Below are positions 19,403 to 32,094 of a stretch of 64,000 bases of DNA, in pieces. A model generated the notes under the pieces. That model searched no databases, was not told where the DNA came from, and saw nothing but the letters and a program-made list of their open reading frames with translations. The position numbers and the translations under genes were made by a program. The stretch covers positions 1,364,001 to 1,428,000 of the forward strand of contig VJWM01000063.1 of the NCBI GenBank assembly GCA_010909165.1, given 5' to 3'. Origin of the DNA: Anthoceros angustus (Eukaryota; Streptophyta; Anthocerotopsida; Anthocerotales; Anthocerotaceae). The stretch's first letter is position 1, and each line of letters starts with the position of its first letter.

Positions 19403-21129
19403 TTGAGGGTGTGAAATTTGGGGTTTGACGATGGAAAACCGTGCTTTGTCACGTTTTCAAAACTGTGGCCAAAATCTTAAGTGTGAAAGTCCGAAGTGAA
19501 GAATGAAACCATGTATTTTTAGGGTTTTCTCTAGTATGGTTTTTTTTTTGGGTAACACAATCCTCTAATTATCCACCACAAAATGGTTACAGTCGAAGAT
19601 GGAAACCATATGTAACAAGCCATGTAGTCATATGGACATCATGAATTTCAAAATGTCGACATAACGGGTTTGAAGGGTTGCATGCATGAACGGTAAACAA
19701 AAGAAGGTGGATGCCGCATCACTGTAATTCTATGACCGTGGATATCCGGTGAACGCGGCTTCATCAGTGAACTTCGACTCCAGCGCAAGTCAAGTGTTGG
19801 GTTCCCGGATAGTGGCGATCATTTCTATGTTGCGAAACATGACATGAAATCGGAGGCCGTGCGGCATTCTCCGTGCTCTCGAAAGTCCCCTCGAGGCACC
19901 AACGCGTTTGGATGTGTTGAGCGTCATTTCGAACCTCACCGCTAACCGACATAATCCATGCCCATTGGCCTAACCTAATCGGCTACAATGTTACGCATGC
20001 GTGGTAGCCGTGCCGTATGACATATCCATGAATCTGGGATGGTTATGTCATCGGACATGCTCAATGCTTGATCACGTATGTGGGTCTTGATTTTGAGCTA
20101 TTTTACGGGTTATGGCGGCGGCGGGGTTCTTATTGCAAGGGTGATCATGGGCCGCTATGGTAGCATCACGCCTCAACATTCAATGGCGACAAAGAACAAA
20201 GCGCAAAATCGTATGCTTGCAATCCGGTGAAAACAAGCACACGAGAACATGCACTCGGGTTGTGGTCATCACCGGGACCGGACAAAGATAGCTCGATCCG
20301 GCCTCAACACGGTTGTCCGGTGTTTGTGCTCACCAGGTAAGCGGACACCTCTCCATGCGTCGTCTCACCAACGATGCTGGAGTCGAAGGAAACAGTTGCG
20401 GGCATTACCAATGCCCCACCCAGCAGTCACTGAGATTCACAACCATTAGGTTCAAATGCCCAGTCTTTCCGGTCATGCGGCCTATCCATGGTAGGGGTGA
20501 ACCAATGGATCATAGTCCTTAGTGGTCGTGTCCAAGGGAAGGTGACCTTGTCCATCGCCGCCCGAGGCTGTAGCACTATGTTCTGTGCCCAAACTCGCCA
20601 TGTGCCCAGGCTCCCTATTACCTTTGTCAAGCAATGCCACATACAGCCCAAGACATGGAAGGATCATCACACCTGGGTGTAGAATGCTTTCCGATTGCGT
20701 GGCGCTTGAGATCCACAAAAGCCGGCTCCTTGCCACATTGTTCATCATCGGTTCTTTGGTGAGCGTCTTAGGCCCGCGTAGCCTTCAACCTCTCCCAACT
20801 CTTCCTCCTCGCTTGGCGGTTCTCTAAAGTATTGAGACGGAGGTCCATGAATTGAGCTGCTGGGATCTCGTCTCACGATATCACGTTGCGTCCGCGCGAG
20901 AGCGGCTACCATACGATCCGAGCACACCCATCCAGACCCACTCGCCTTCCACGTATGCGGCTCCATCAACTTCCTCAACAACTGATAGGCCGGTATGGGA
21001 AACTACCTATCATCTGGCGTGTTATAACACGACTTATGTTCCACCTTCTCCTCAAAGCGGGTTGTCAACCTGCCATCATTCATAACGATTGAAGCTGCGT
21101 GGTGAGAAATGTTGTGGCACACAATCGCT
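19403..21129. other. E4 left interior, no recognisable gene
   Basis: No domain is readable on either strand. The stretch contains the motif GGTTGTCCGGTG at 20311. Open frames here are short and unlike each other. It may hold a decayed gene on the minus strand leading into 21130-21495. Confidence 0.5.
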
Positions 21130-21495
21130 TCAACGATCCAGCCCTCGTGGTGATATAATCCCCTGCATCATACAGCTTGTCTGTTGCAACGCTTTCACAT
21201 TAGTTTTGTGCCAGAAGCACGAAGTGACACTCCCTTTACAAGCAAGCAAAACCTCCCGTACCATGGACATGTCATCTGGGGAATGAAATACCACGACGCG
21301 AAATACCTCTGATGTCGTGATGCCCTGGAATTGCAATATGATATTTTCAAACTCATCGCGGCTGAATCGCGTGTCATACTCCTTGGAGTTGGCATCCAGA
21401 TGCAACCCTCGTGGCAAGTCCAATAGGAACAGGGCAAGCGGACGGGTTCCACAACGAGCCATTCTCACGATGTTACCACATATTATTCCTATCAC
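21130..21495 (-). CDS. E4 hypothetical protein fragment
   Basis: A 121-residue minus-strand frame with protein-like composition: FSRDEFENIILQFQGITTSEVFRVVVFHSPDDMSMVREVLLACKGSVTSCFWHKTN. The V-V-V-F-H-S-P-D-D-M pattern followed by a Cys-containing strand looks like a genuine folded domain, but I do not recognise the family. It ends at a stop; coding-like sequence to the left and right in other frames suggests it is part of a larger broken gene. It lies upstream, in transcription direction, of nothing obvious. Confidence 0.35.
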   Translation of the reverse strand: MIGIICGNIVRMARCGTRPLALFLLDLPRGLHLDANSKEYDTRFSRDEFENIILQFQGITTSEVFRVVVFHSPDDMSMVREVLLACKGSVTSCFWHKTNVKALQQTSCMMQGIISPRGLDR

Positions 21496-22031
21496 ATGAT
21501 CTCCGGAAGCATCTCGATCGTCTTCAACTTATCGGTGGAGGTCTCCGCAAGTCGGCTCATCATAATCTTCCATGCTTTGGCCTTCAACACATGTTCCTTG
21601 AAACTCTCGAGTGCACTCCACGTTAGGCAAGCATTGGCTCGCACACAAGGCAAAAACCATCAACCATGAGTGTTCATGGGCATATGGGAGTGTACATGGG
21701 CATAGCGTTGATCTTGGCTCGTCGGATGCCCACCCGGCATTCTTATAGAAATCAAACATATGACAAGCACCGGCCGTCCGGTGTGGACATTCCATACTTG
21801 CTCAGGTTCTCACTTACCATATTTTTGAAAGCCGGTTGGAAGTTCGATCACAGTGTCTTGTATTGAGGATACCGCTCCTAACACCTCAAAGCGTCTACAA
21901 TTCGGGTTCTTCGCAAGTGTAGCGTGAATGAGGTTCGATTTTTGGCTTTCTCCACCCAATCCGCATTTGCGTAAACTCATTTCCCAGACAAGACCTTCAT
22001 GCATCTTGTCTTCAAATTGTTGTTGCCGAAT

Positions 22032-25000
22032 GTTCAATCCTTGAAAGCACTTCCACACTCTCGCACATCCGCATCTTTAACCTCTATGACTACAAGGTCT
22101 CGCAGTGCGGTGATTGTGACTTCCCTCGCCTTTGTTTGTTTGGCGGCTAGGGCTCGGGCCGCATCTATTTGTTCGAACAGCGCTTACATTCCCACTTCTC
22201 AAATATCTCGTCCACATACCTCCACACTTCTTCATCAACCTTCGCCACGCGATAATCAAGTGTCCGTTGTCCACCGTGATATCGAACCTTGGGGCCATGC
22301 TTTGCGCATCCCACTTGGGGATCCTGCCTAGGCGGGCATACACATCCAGCTTCCAGTCTACATCGCACTTCAAGCCCTTCGCTCTCCTGCACATCAACTC
22401 ACTCCTGATGTACCGTACCTTGTCCATGAAGGTGAATGTCTTCCTGGCATCTGCGATGGTGTTGTGGTCCGTGGCTACGATCCTCATCTCGTCCTCAGTG
22501 AGTCCAGCTAGCACATATGCATCCATCCACTTGAACTCTTCCTTCAGTGGGTACGGATCGAGCGGGACCTTGCACGGAAGGAATGGTTCCCTCCCAAACG
22601 AAGAAATTGTAAAGCCCTCATCCACCTTCTCAACGTCAAAGTTCTCTTTGTGAGGACACTGCGGTCGACAACCACAACCATTGGCGGCACCACTACCCAT
22701 GGGCGGTGTTTCATCTTGCATCAAAGCCTCTACCCACGCGAGATCCGCTTCCTCACCTTAGGCGCCTCACAGATCTTGAAGTCTGCGGCCTTGATTGGCA
22801 ACTTCAAGGTAGACTCCCAGACTCTCTTGATAGCAATACCGTCCCTTTCAACGTCCCGACTTGCATCTGCTTTTATGGCAGCGAGCCTATCATCGTCAGT
22901 GGCGACCGCGCTGTCCTTAGCTCTCTCCACAAACCTTGGCGTGGTGGAACCTCTTCCTCCTCCTCCTCCACAATTCCAGGCTTCTCCGTCTTGCCACAGG
23001 TTTCTTGGCTTTCACACTACCGCCGCCTTTGTGATATGTTTGCCATCTGGGGCCTCTCCTCTTTCCCCTTTCTTCAAATTTCCCACCGTGAAGGCCTCTG
23101 CTGCACCCTCCGATCGAGGCAGCCCCAGAGGCGAACCATCACGTGCGAGGATAATATCCAGGTCATCCGCTCATCGCCTCTTCTTGAGTTCTCCTCCTCC
23201 TCTTCCGACCCACCTTGACTTCCCTCAGCCTTTGTTTGTTTGGCGGCTAGGGCTCGGGCCGCATCTATTTGTTCGAACAGCGCCATTCCCACTTCTCAAA
23301 TATCTCGTCCACATACCTCCACACTTCTTCATCAACCTTCGCCACGATAATCAAGTGTCCGGTTGTCCACGATCGGTGATCGAACCTTGGGGCCATGCTG
23401 CGCATCCCACTTGGGGATCCCCTGGCGGGCATATACATCCGCTTCCGGTCTACATCGCACTTCAAGCCCTTCGCCTCCACGCATCAACTCACTTACGATG
23501 TAACGTACCATCCATGAAGGTGAATGTCTTCCGGCATCTGCGATGGTGTTGTGGTCGTAGCTACGATCCTCATCTCGTCCTCGATGAGTCCTAGCACATA
23601 TGCATCCATCCACTTGAACTCTTCCTTCATTGGTGGATCGAGCGGGACCTCGGAAGGAATGGTTCCCTCCCAAGACGAAGAAATTGTAAAGCCCTCATCC
23701 ACCTTCTCAACGTCAAAGTTCTCTTTGTGAGGACACTGCGAGGGGTCGACAACCACAACCATTGGCAGCACACCAGCTACCCATGGGCAGTGTTTCATCT
23801 TCTGCATCAAAGCCTCTACCCACGCGAGATCCAGCTTCCTCACCTTAGGCGCCTCACGGATCTTGAAGTCTGCGCACTTGATTGGCAACTTCAAGGTAGA
23901 CTCCCAGACTCTCTTGATAGCAATACCGTCCCTTTCGACGTCCCGACTTGCATCGCTTTTATGGCGTGAGCCTATCATCGTCGATGGCGACTGTTGTCAT
24001 AGCTCTCTCCACAAACCTTGGCGTGGTGGAACCTCTTCCTCCTCCTCCTCCACAATTCCGGCTTCTCCGTCTTGCCACAGGTTTCTTGGCTTTCTGCTAC
24101 CGCCTTGTCCCTTTTCCGGATATGTTTGCCATCTGCAGGCCTCTCCTCTTTCCCCTTTCTTCAAATTTCCCAAGGCCTGCCTGCACCCTCCTGCGATCGA
24201 ACAGCCCCAAGACCGTGAACCATCATCCGTGCAGGATAATATCCGAGGTCATCCGCTCATCGCCTCTTCTTGAGTTCTCCTCCTCCTCTTCCGACCCACC
24301 TTGACTTCCTCCAAGCTGCGCATCTTCGTCCTCCCCACAAGGTAGAATGCCATCCATAAAGCCCTCGGTGTCCTCGTCGTCTGGGCGTCCTCCTCACACC
24401 GTCGGACTACCTTCGAGTAAAATGGAAGTGGCTCACCAAGTCTGCAGCCCGCAGTGAAACAGCAGGACGTCGGTGCAGCGGTAGTATCATGGACACCACC
24501 GGCTTGGCGGAAACCGAGGCGGCTGGATCCCCATCGGTCGTGGTATTGAAGAAGCATTGTTGGGATGCCTCTTGACGGCAGATCAGTTGCTTCCCAGCAA
24601 GACCTGGTTGCTTCTAATTTGCATTGTTGGTTTGCTTCCGAGATGCATTGGCCAGGACAGCTAGCCGGTGTGGCTGGCCCCCGGACACTCCTACTCTCGG
24701 CGACTCTTGGGTTCAATCCCTTGAAAGCACTTCCACACTCTCAGCACATCCGCATCTTTAACCTCTATGACTACAAGGTCTCGACTACCGCAGCAGCTTG
24801 GCCTTGACTTCCCTCAGCCTTTGTTTGTTTGGCGGCTAGGGCTCGGGCCGCATCTATTTGTTCAGGCAACTGCTTACATTCCCACTTCTCAAATATCTCG
24901 TCCACATACCTCCACACTTCTTCATCAACCTTCGCCACGCAGAATCAAGTGTCCGGTTGTCCACGATCGGTGATCGAACCTTGGGGCCATGCTTTGCGCA

Positions 25001-26312
25001 TCCACTTGGGGATCCCGCGGGCATATACATCCAGCTTCCTCTACATCGCACTTCAAGCCCTTCGCCTCGCACATCAACTCACTCGATGTAACGCACTCGC
25101 CATGAAGGTGAATGTCTTCCTGGCATCTGCGATGGTGTTGTGGTCCGTGGCTACGATCCTCATCTCGTCCTCAGTGAGTCCAGCTAGCACATATGCATCC
25201 ATCCACTTGAACTCTTCCTTCATTGGGTACAGATCAGAAAGCCGGGACCTTGCCTGGAAGGAATGGTTCCCTCCCAAGACGAAGAAATTGTAAAGCCCTC
25301 TGTCCACCTTCTCAACGTCAAAGTTCTCTTTGTGAGGACACTGCGAGGGGTCGACAACCACAACCATTGGCAGCACACCAGCTACCCATGGGCAGTGTTT
25401 CATCTTCTGCATCAAAGCCTCTACCCACGCGAGATCCAGCTTCCTCACCTTAGGTGCCTCACACAGATCTTCGGGGGGTCTGCAGCACTTGATTGGCAAC
25501 TTCAAGGTAGACTCCCAGACTCTCTTGATAGCAATACCGTCCCTTTCGACGTCCCGACTTGCATCTGCTTTTATGGCGTGAGCCTATCGCTGGCGATCAC
25601 TGTCCTTAGCTCTCTCCACAAACCTTGGCGTGGTGGAACCTCTTCCTCCTCCTCCTCCACAATTCCAGGCTTCTCCGTCTTGCCACAGGTTTCGCTCACG
25701 GCCGTCCTTTTCCGGATATGTTTGCCATCAGGCCTCCTCTTTCCCCTTTCTTCAAATTTCCCACCGTGGAAGGCCTCCGCCGCACCCTCCTGCGATCCGA
25801 GCAAGACCGTGAACCATCCTGCAGGATAATATCCGAGGTCATCCCGCCACGCCTCTTCAAGTTCTCCTCCTCCTCTTCCGACCCACCTTGACTTCCTCCA
25901 AGCGCATCTTCGTCCTCCCCACATGGTAGAATGCCATCCGCAAAGCCCTCGGTGTCCTCACCTTCGTCCTGGATGTCCTCCTCACACCCGATCGACTACC
26001 TTCGAGTAAAATGGAAGTGGCTCACCAAGTCCGCCGCCAGTGAAACCGCTGGACGCCGGTGGCGGTAGTATCATGGACACCACCGGCTACCGACGGAAAC
26101 CGAGGCGGCTGGATCCCCATCGATGTGGTATTGAAGAAGCATTGTTGGGATGCCTCTTGACGCAGATCAGTTGCTTCCCAGCAGACTGCTGGGTTGCTTC
26201 TAATTTGCATTGTTGGTTTGCTTCCCGACAGATGCATTGACGGGACGGCCAGCTTGCTGATTAACCCGGCCCCTGACCCACTCCTACTCTAAGACCGACT
26301 CTTGGGTTCAAT
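22032..26312 (-). pseudogene. E4 minus-strand gene with three partial tandem copies
   Basis: A coding-like minus-strand region is present three times. Full-type units run at about 22032-23218 and 24715-25890, and a third core unit at about 23219-24300. A suffix block (24300-24714) recurs at 25891-26312. Each unit encodes a protein with CPHKENFDVEKVDEGFTISS, KEEFKWMDAYVLAGLTEDEM, NTIADARKTFTFM, GLKCDVDWKLDVYARLG and HLIIAWRRLMKKCGGMW, and a Glu-rich stretch (EEEEEEVPPRQGLW). The longest open copy is 22077-22724 (215 residues). The copies differ by many small indels that shift frame. I do not recognise the family. Confidence 0.6.
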
Positions 26313-27619
26313 CGACCTGACTTGCTCGAACCAACGGTTTTCGATTCCTTCTAAGCAAATTTGGTGCAACACTTTGTGGAACACTTTGTGTCCATCATTG
26401 TTCGCAACCCTACTGTGATTCCTCTCTCACACTTTCTGGCAAGCCACGGGTCAAAAGTCCGGATCGCGGTGAGTATACTCGGTGGGGTCGAGGCTTGAGA
26501 AGCTGCGGTCTTGAGTGCGGAGGAAAATTACGTACCCTTGGTCATCCTTCTCCACTGCGTGAACAAAAGCGGCACCAAGGCAGAAGACTTTATACTTGAG
26601 TCTGCATCCAAGATGTCTGAGATACAGTATGTCCAGCGGGGACGTTCTTGCAGACCAATTCTGTCCGACATATCAAAGGAGAGTGTTCCAGAACATCTTT
26701 ACGATCATGTCGATTTCCGCTGCTTGTATGGACTTTGGAATGATGTTCGTCGGTGTGAGGTAGTGTGTCGTCAAAAGTTGTCATGCTATGGGTCTTGGAG
26801 GCCTTGGGACGGACTCGTGACAATGTTCGGGGCATCTGCGAATCGGCCTTCCGGCCCGTTTCTTCTCACCCGCGCGGCTCGCTCACACCTTTACTCCGCT
26901 TCTTGGTCCGAGGTGCCATCGCAAAACACAAACCAAGTAGCAATGAGGCATCACGCACTATGGATTATGGTTGCAAGTAGCACGCCATCGCCCACCTTGA
27001 TACCCTCCTCTTGAATCACCGGACAACCGGTGAGGATGAAGCCGATGATCCGAGATCCACCGACTCCTCGGCGATATGAACCTCCGATATGGAAGTGGTC
27101 GAATACCACCACGGTTACCAAAATACTTGAGTGAACCTTTGGTGCCCGCTATATGCATCTCCTCGCAATATTTTCGCCAAACACCTTTCCGCGCTCACGA
27201 CGGGTGGATGGCTGGTGTGTGGCCGCGGACAGTATGACGATCTCCACTGCGCGCCAAATGAGTGGAATCGCAAATTTGGGTTGATGCACCGTAAAAAGTT
27301 CCGCCATGTTTCGCGAGCAGGACACAACCGCTAAACAAAGAATAAAGCATATTTTATGGAATATGCCTAGTTTTGCCGCCGCAAAACTCAATTTCCTATT
27401 GCAAAATCTCGGGCTCCTCGATTCTACTGTAATGCATTTAAGGATCCTCAAGCGCCATGATTTGTAGCCGCAAAGTAGATATCCGTCCTAATTGTCAATA
27501 ATCAATGCAGTCTTGCAACCGAGGCATCTATACATGATGCTGAACTGGGGCAATGCTGCGGGTCTCCCTCCTCGAGCACACGGCGTTCTCAACAATTGCA
27601 TTTTCACTAGTCACGAGCA
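26313..27619. other. E4 middle, no recognisable gene
   Basis: Short open frames only. The motif CACCGGACAACCGGTG lies at 27017-27032. One plus frame at 26511-27014 (167 residues) contains plausible peptides (MSAEENYVPLVILLHCVNKSGTKAEDF) but also low-complexity translation typical of chance. Confidence 0.4.
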
Positions 27620-29250
27620 ATGGCAAGCGATCTCAATGCAGAGGAGGAGTTCTTTGATTTGGTGAATGATAGACTAGTGGCTGCTGATGAAGACATCGGC
27701 CATGTGTCTGAGTCGGATATCGTGGACTTGGCGGCAGAGGCCGCAGCAGATGCTAGGCATGGTGGTCCACTAGGCAATGTGTCAAATTCCCACGTGGTCG
27801 ACATTCAAGGCGTTGGCACCCTGTAAACCCGGACGTCCGGTGAAAGGTCGCTGCAAGCAAGACCGGACACGCATCGGTTGGATCAAACCGACTTCTTTGG
27901 GTGATACGTTGGGCCTGCAAGTGATGGAGACCTTTACTTGTTTGATCCGGATGGACTCGGGCAGGCGCGGACGAGCATTGCAGCACATGTGGACCGGCAT
28001 GTCCGAGCTCGACAACGCGAGGAGCGGCGGCCGATATCCACCACCCGACAGCGCAACCTCGGCCCACCTCGGCGGCTGCGGCACTATATACCCAGTGCAT
28101 TCAAATCGCCGGTGCCAAGAAATTGGCAAGGATGTTCCCTCGATCCAAATCCACGCGCAGCGGGTGGCTCCGCGGCGGAAGGTGACAAGGTGGCACCTAC
28201 AACAAGTCCATGGTGTGCCAAGAGTACCATCAACCTTGTGTCACACCACAGCACGAATGACAACAAGACGGATTACGGCGAGTGTTGGTGAGTCTCAGCG
28301 GTGAGAAGATGCATGCGATCGTAGACTTGGTTTCGATTTGGCATTGGGTCATGGAGGACGCCGAGGAGCGGGGCAGGCGACCAAACACACGTGATCCAAT
28401 TGCCTTGTTTGGAGATGTCTTGGCACTAGATCACAATGAAGATTTGCCTGCTTCGCTAATCCTAAGTCCAGGGGTTGGAGTTGCAATCTCGCGATAGGGT
28501 TGTTTGCTCAACAAAGAACCGTCTTTGCAAGGGTTAAAATGGATCATGTCTTGGCGAAGCATATGTCGTGCTTTCAGCAGACATGAAGAGACAATGTTGT
28601 ACGAAAAGTGTTTAGCAAGGGGGAATGGCGGTGAAGTCACTTCGTTGTTCTTTTTCCATGACAAAGGGGCAGGCATTTGCAAGACCTTATTGATGTTGTC
28701 GAAGACGAGGAAAGCAGTATGGTGACCGGATGGGTGAACAAGCGCCACATGGGAAGGTTTCAATTTGTGTAAGGGCATTCCGAGTTTTGTATTGGTGCAC
28801 TACGATATCGGAATGCCCGGGCCGGTGCGAAGGGACTAGGTTTGCCGCCGAGGCGGGCTGGTAAAATTCCAACTTCATACAGATGCGGTCATGTGGATGG
28901 ATATGTTTTCAAAAGAAATGTGGAAAGACTACCCAGGAAGTGTTCAACCTCTGGATACATTCACAAAAGAGGAGATTTACATTGAGTATGCTAGGCAGGC
29001 TAGAGCAATTACCACTCATGTTTGTTATAGCTATTTTTGCAAAAGTGGATACGGCATTTCCGGTCCGTCAAGATTCCAAGATGCAACCGATTCTCGATGC
29101 TGTCTTGTTGTGAGAAGCTTAAAGCGAAAATTAAAAAAGCGACGAGGAGCAAGGTATCGCGTATGAACCGCTCCCTTTTTAAGCACGGATGTCCGGTGAT
29201 TGCTAGGTGTCCTTTTTCTAGTAGTTGTCGGAAAACCCTAGACCACATTC
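27620..29250 (+). pseudogene. E4 plus-strand gene, decayed
   Basis: A start with good composition at 27620 reads MASDLNAEEEFFDLVNDRLVAADED. Peptides that could belong to one protein then continue through changing frames: YTQCIQIAGAKKLARMFPRS (about 28090), KMHAIVDLVSIWHWVMEDAE (28310), LKWIMSWRSICRAFSRHEETM (28530), GGEVTSLFFFHDKGAGICKTLL (28630), then MWMDMFSKEMWKDYPGSVQP (28891) to KRKLKKRRGARYRV (29166). The spacing suggests a protein of about 500 residues. I see no DDE/D triad or zinc finger that I can trust. As the longest plus-strand remnant in E4 it might be the transposase, but that is conjecture. Confidence 0.4.
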
Positions 29251-31797
29251 TTTAGGGTTCATACAAAGGTTGATGTAGCCGCTGGACTCGGAGTTGTTCG
29301 GGGCTGCTATTGACGATGGCACTTATGCGGTATGCGGATAGACTTAGGGAACTCCTCAATTACCACCGGATCAACAACAGATGGAGCGGGCGAAATGGCA
29401 AAGCATCGCGGCAAGTGTATGGCTCAACCGACCAAGTACACAGGGATTGCGATAGATGGTATGGACCAAAAGAAACGAGTTGCCTCATTTCCATGAGTGC
29501 CCAAAGATGTGGATAGTCTTTGCTCGTCTCTGTCCATGTGGTTGGAGTTTTGGTGTTTAACAAATACATGAGAACTTATGTTTACGAGCTATCCAAATCT
29601 GGAAATGACCCTAACGGACAATTGCGTAGTCCAGCATGTTATTAACGGATGGGAGGGCCGGTTGCCTCAAACTCTTTACTGCGGATGGACAATACTTGCT
29701 CGGAATAAGAACTAAGAAGTGTTGGCGTATTCGCCATGTTAGTGGACCGAGGTATTTTCAAGAAGGTGAAACTAGGATTTCTAATTGTTGGCCATACCCA
29801 TGATCGATTGATCAAATGTTTTCCGTTTTTGTTGTGCTAAATCAAGGAGGCCTACACCTTGAGCTAATCGGTTGCCTTGAGAGGGCTTATACTCGACACC
29901 AAAGATCTATCTTATGAAAGAGGTGCCCAACTTTAAGCAATATTTGTGGCGCTGGGGTCCGTCTGCAACATTTACTCTCCATAATCACGTTTCCAACATC
30001 GGTTTAAAATCACTCAAGAGTTGCCTAGTCATGTGTTTGTGACGGTCACGAGGTGCAAGCAGTTTTCCATCTGCGCATTGGAGCCGGATGGTGGTGTTCA
30101 ATTGCGGGATGGAGTCCCGAGAGAGGAGATTATTGCGGCTCCACTCACGCCACCAGTCGGGCGAAATCCAAGGCCAAAGAGAACATGCAGTGCGGCTGAT
30201 AGGGCTATCGGAGTGGAAGACAACAGAGCGTTTAAGAACTTCCACAAGTCTTCAATGGTCATCACTACTTTGGTGGGATGGTTTTGGGAAGAGCGCTGGC
30301 CATAGCGGGTGTAGTAGCGTCTGGAGCTCTTCGTCCATTGGACACTGACATGGAAATGGTATAACCGGAGGAGCATTCAAGAACCCAGTGGCTCTTCCGG
30401 ATGAAGTGATAGTGGACGCTACACTTGCGAGACGCATATTGGACATGAGCGAGAGGTTTACAGGCCACAGAATCTTGCAGAAGGCGTCTGCAGCAACCTG
30501 AGAGGATCGGTTAAAGAGATCCAGGTGGCATGATGATTGCGGTCCAGTGGAGATGATCCGGACGGCCGTCCTTTCTGGGTAAGGTTGGATGTAGACCATG
30601 AAGCCTGGACCGTAGCGCAAGTCCAGTGGCGCCGAAAACCCTAATGCATTGGAGGTAGGTATTCGGAAGAGTGGGTGCCAACCAACCCTCCGGGCCGTAG
30701 AAAAGGTCGGCAGCACCCTTTGAAGAAACATGTGCAACCAATCAAGCTTTTGGAGACCACAATCATGGGTTATGATTTCGAGTTGACGAGGAACAAGACT
30801 TTGAGCAAAGACACAATGGACATCTTTGAGGAGGAAGGTCTTGAGTTACGAGAGCCAAGTGAGGAACCGGCTTTGCTTCCTCCTGATGGTGAAGCAAGTG
30901 GTGTGAGCAATTGATTCCGAAGACTTGGACAACGTTGAATCTTGATGCATCCGTTGATTATTTGGTAGACTTCTTTGGAAGGTGTGGACTCGGTGAGGAG
31001 CCGATCTTAACCCACCAAGGATTAATTTCGAGGTTGGCCCAGAGAGTCGAGGTCGAGGCGGTGAATACATAGTCGTGACATAGATGTTTAGGGTATATGT
31101 GGATGTGTGATCCGTGTTCATGTTTTGACATAGAGTTTTGATGCGATGCATTGTGCCTTTTGCCGGATGTCCGGTGCTAAAGCTCTCGTCGTTTTAATTG
31201 TGGTGAGCATTCGCTTGTTTCGCCAGCGTATTTTGGGTTTTGTGATAGGGTGCGGGCTCGGGCTTCGGCGGTTGAGGTGCAGCCGCGGGCTTTTGAGCTA
31301 TTGGGGCGAGTTGGGGGCGGAGGCGTAAGCACCTAGCGCCATGTGGTATTTTGGCCCTTTGCCAAGTACTCGTGATTTACTCTCCAACAACGCCGCAACC
31401 AATTCTCCTGTGTTTGCCTTCCAGGTTTGAGCGACGCATGGAGGAAGAATCCATTCAGGTGTCCGTCGTCAATTTTCCGGTTGATCTGGTGTGCATCGAG
31501 GGTGGAAACAGCGCCTCCACCAGACGGGTGTTAAGAGTGTTGTTGCAGACCAAAACAGTGGATATGAGGACCAGGCGTGGCGGCTACCAGTCCCCACCAC
31601 GGGTCACAGTGCAGACATTGCGAGAGAGGGCGGAGGAGAGCCACTTTGAGGGAGCGTCGTGGGGCGTCCCTCCGAGGCATCATCGCCATTGGTGGCCAAC
31701 CCTTATTCGAGTGGCATCCGTTTGCCACTCCCAAAGCCTCTGCGTGGTTCCACGGGGGAGGTGGGGATAAGGGTTTCTTTGAGGGAGCCCGGAGGAG
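29251..31797. other. E4 right interior, no recognisable gene
   Basis: Several open frames of 60-160 residues overlap on both strands without recognisable domains. The pseudo-palindrome CCGGATGTCCGGTG occurs at 31162. Frame decay as elsewhere in E4 is likely. Confidence 0.4.
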
Positions 31798-32094
31798 GTG
31801 AGGACTATAGGAGGAGGAGGGGGTGAGGCCCGTGACATCTGCCATGATCTCACGATGGCTGGGAAGGAGGTGAAGGCAGCTGAGATGGAGCTGCGGAGGT
31901 TCAGACCATATCTGGCCGTAAAGCCTGAACAGCGGGAGTTGACGAAGGAGGAGCTAAAGGCAGAAGAGGCAGTGTGGGCAGCAAGAAGGCGTCAGAGGGA
32001 GCTTGCGCTTGTAGTGGCGGCAGCGGAAACAGCTGCCAAGGCATTGGCAGCTGTAGAGGGTTCAGATGTGAAGCCGGAGCCTCTGGCTGAGTGA
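31798..32094 (+). CDS. E4 hypothetical helical protein (98 aa)
   Basis: An ORF rich in Glu, Ala, Lys and Arg: GKEVKAAEMELRRFRPYL, KPEQRELTKEELKAEEAVWAARRRQRELALVVAAAETAAKALAAVEGSDVKPEPLAE. It should be almost entirely helical, possibly a coiled coil. The composition is unlike neighbouring frames and the stop is clean. It may be a C-terminal part of a larger protein whose upstream frame is lost. Family not recognised. Confidence 0.4.
   Translation: MRTIGGGGGEARDICHDLTMAGKEVKAAEMELRRFRPYLAVKPEQRELTKEELKAEEAVWAARRRQRELALVVAAAETAAKALAAVEGSDVKPEPLAE

Noticed and set aside
31351-31770. 139-residue plus-strand ORF in E4
   Set aside because: Competing frames on the other strand are equally long and the composition is Arg/His-rich without pattern.
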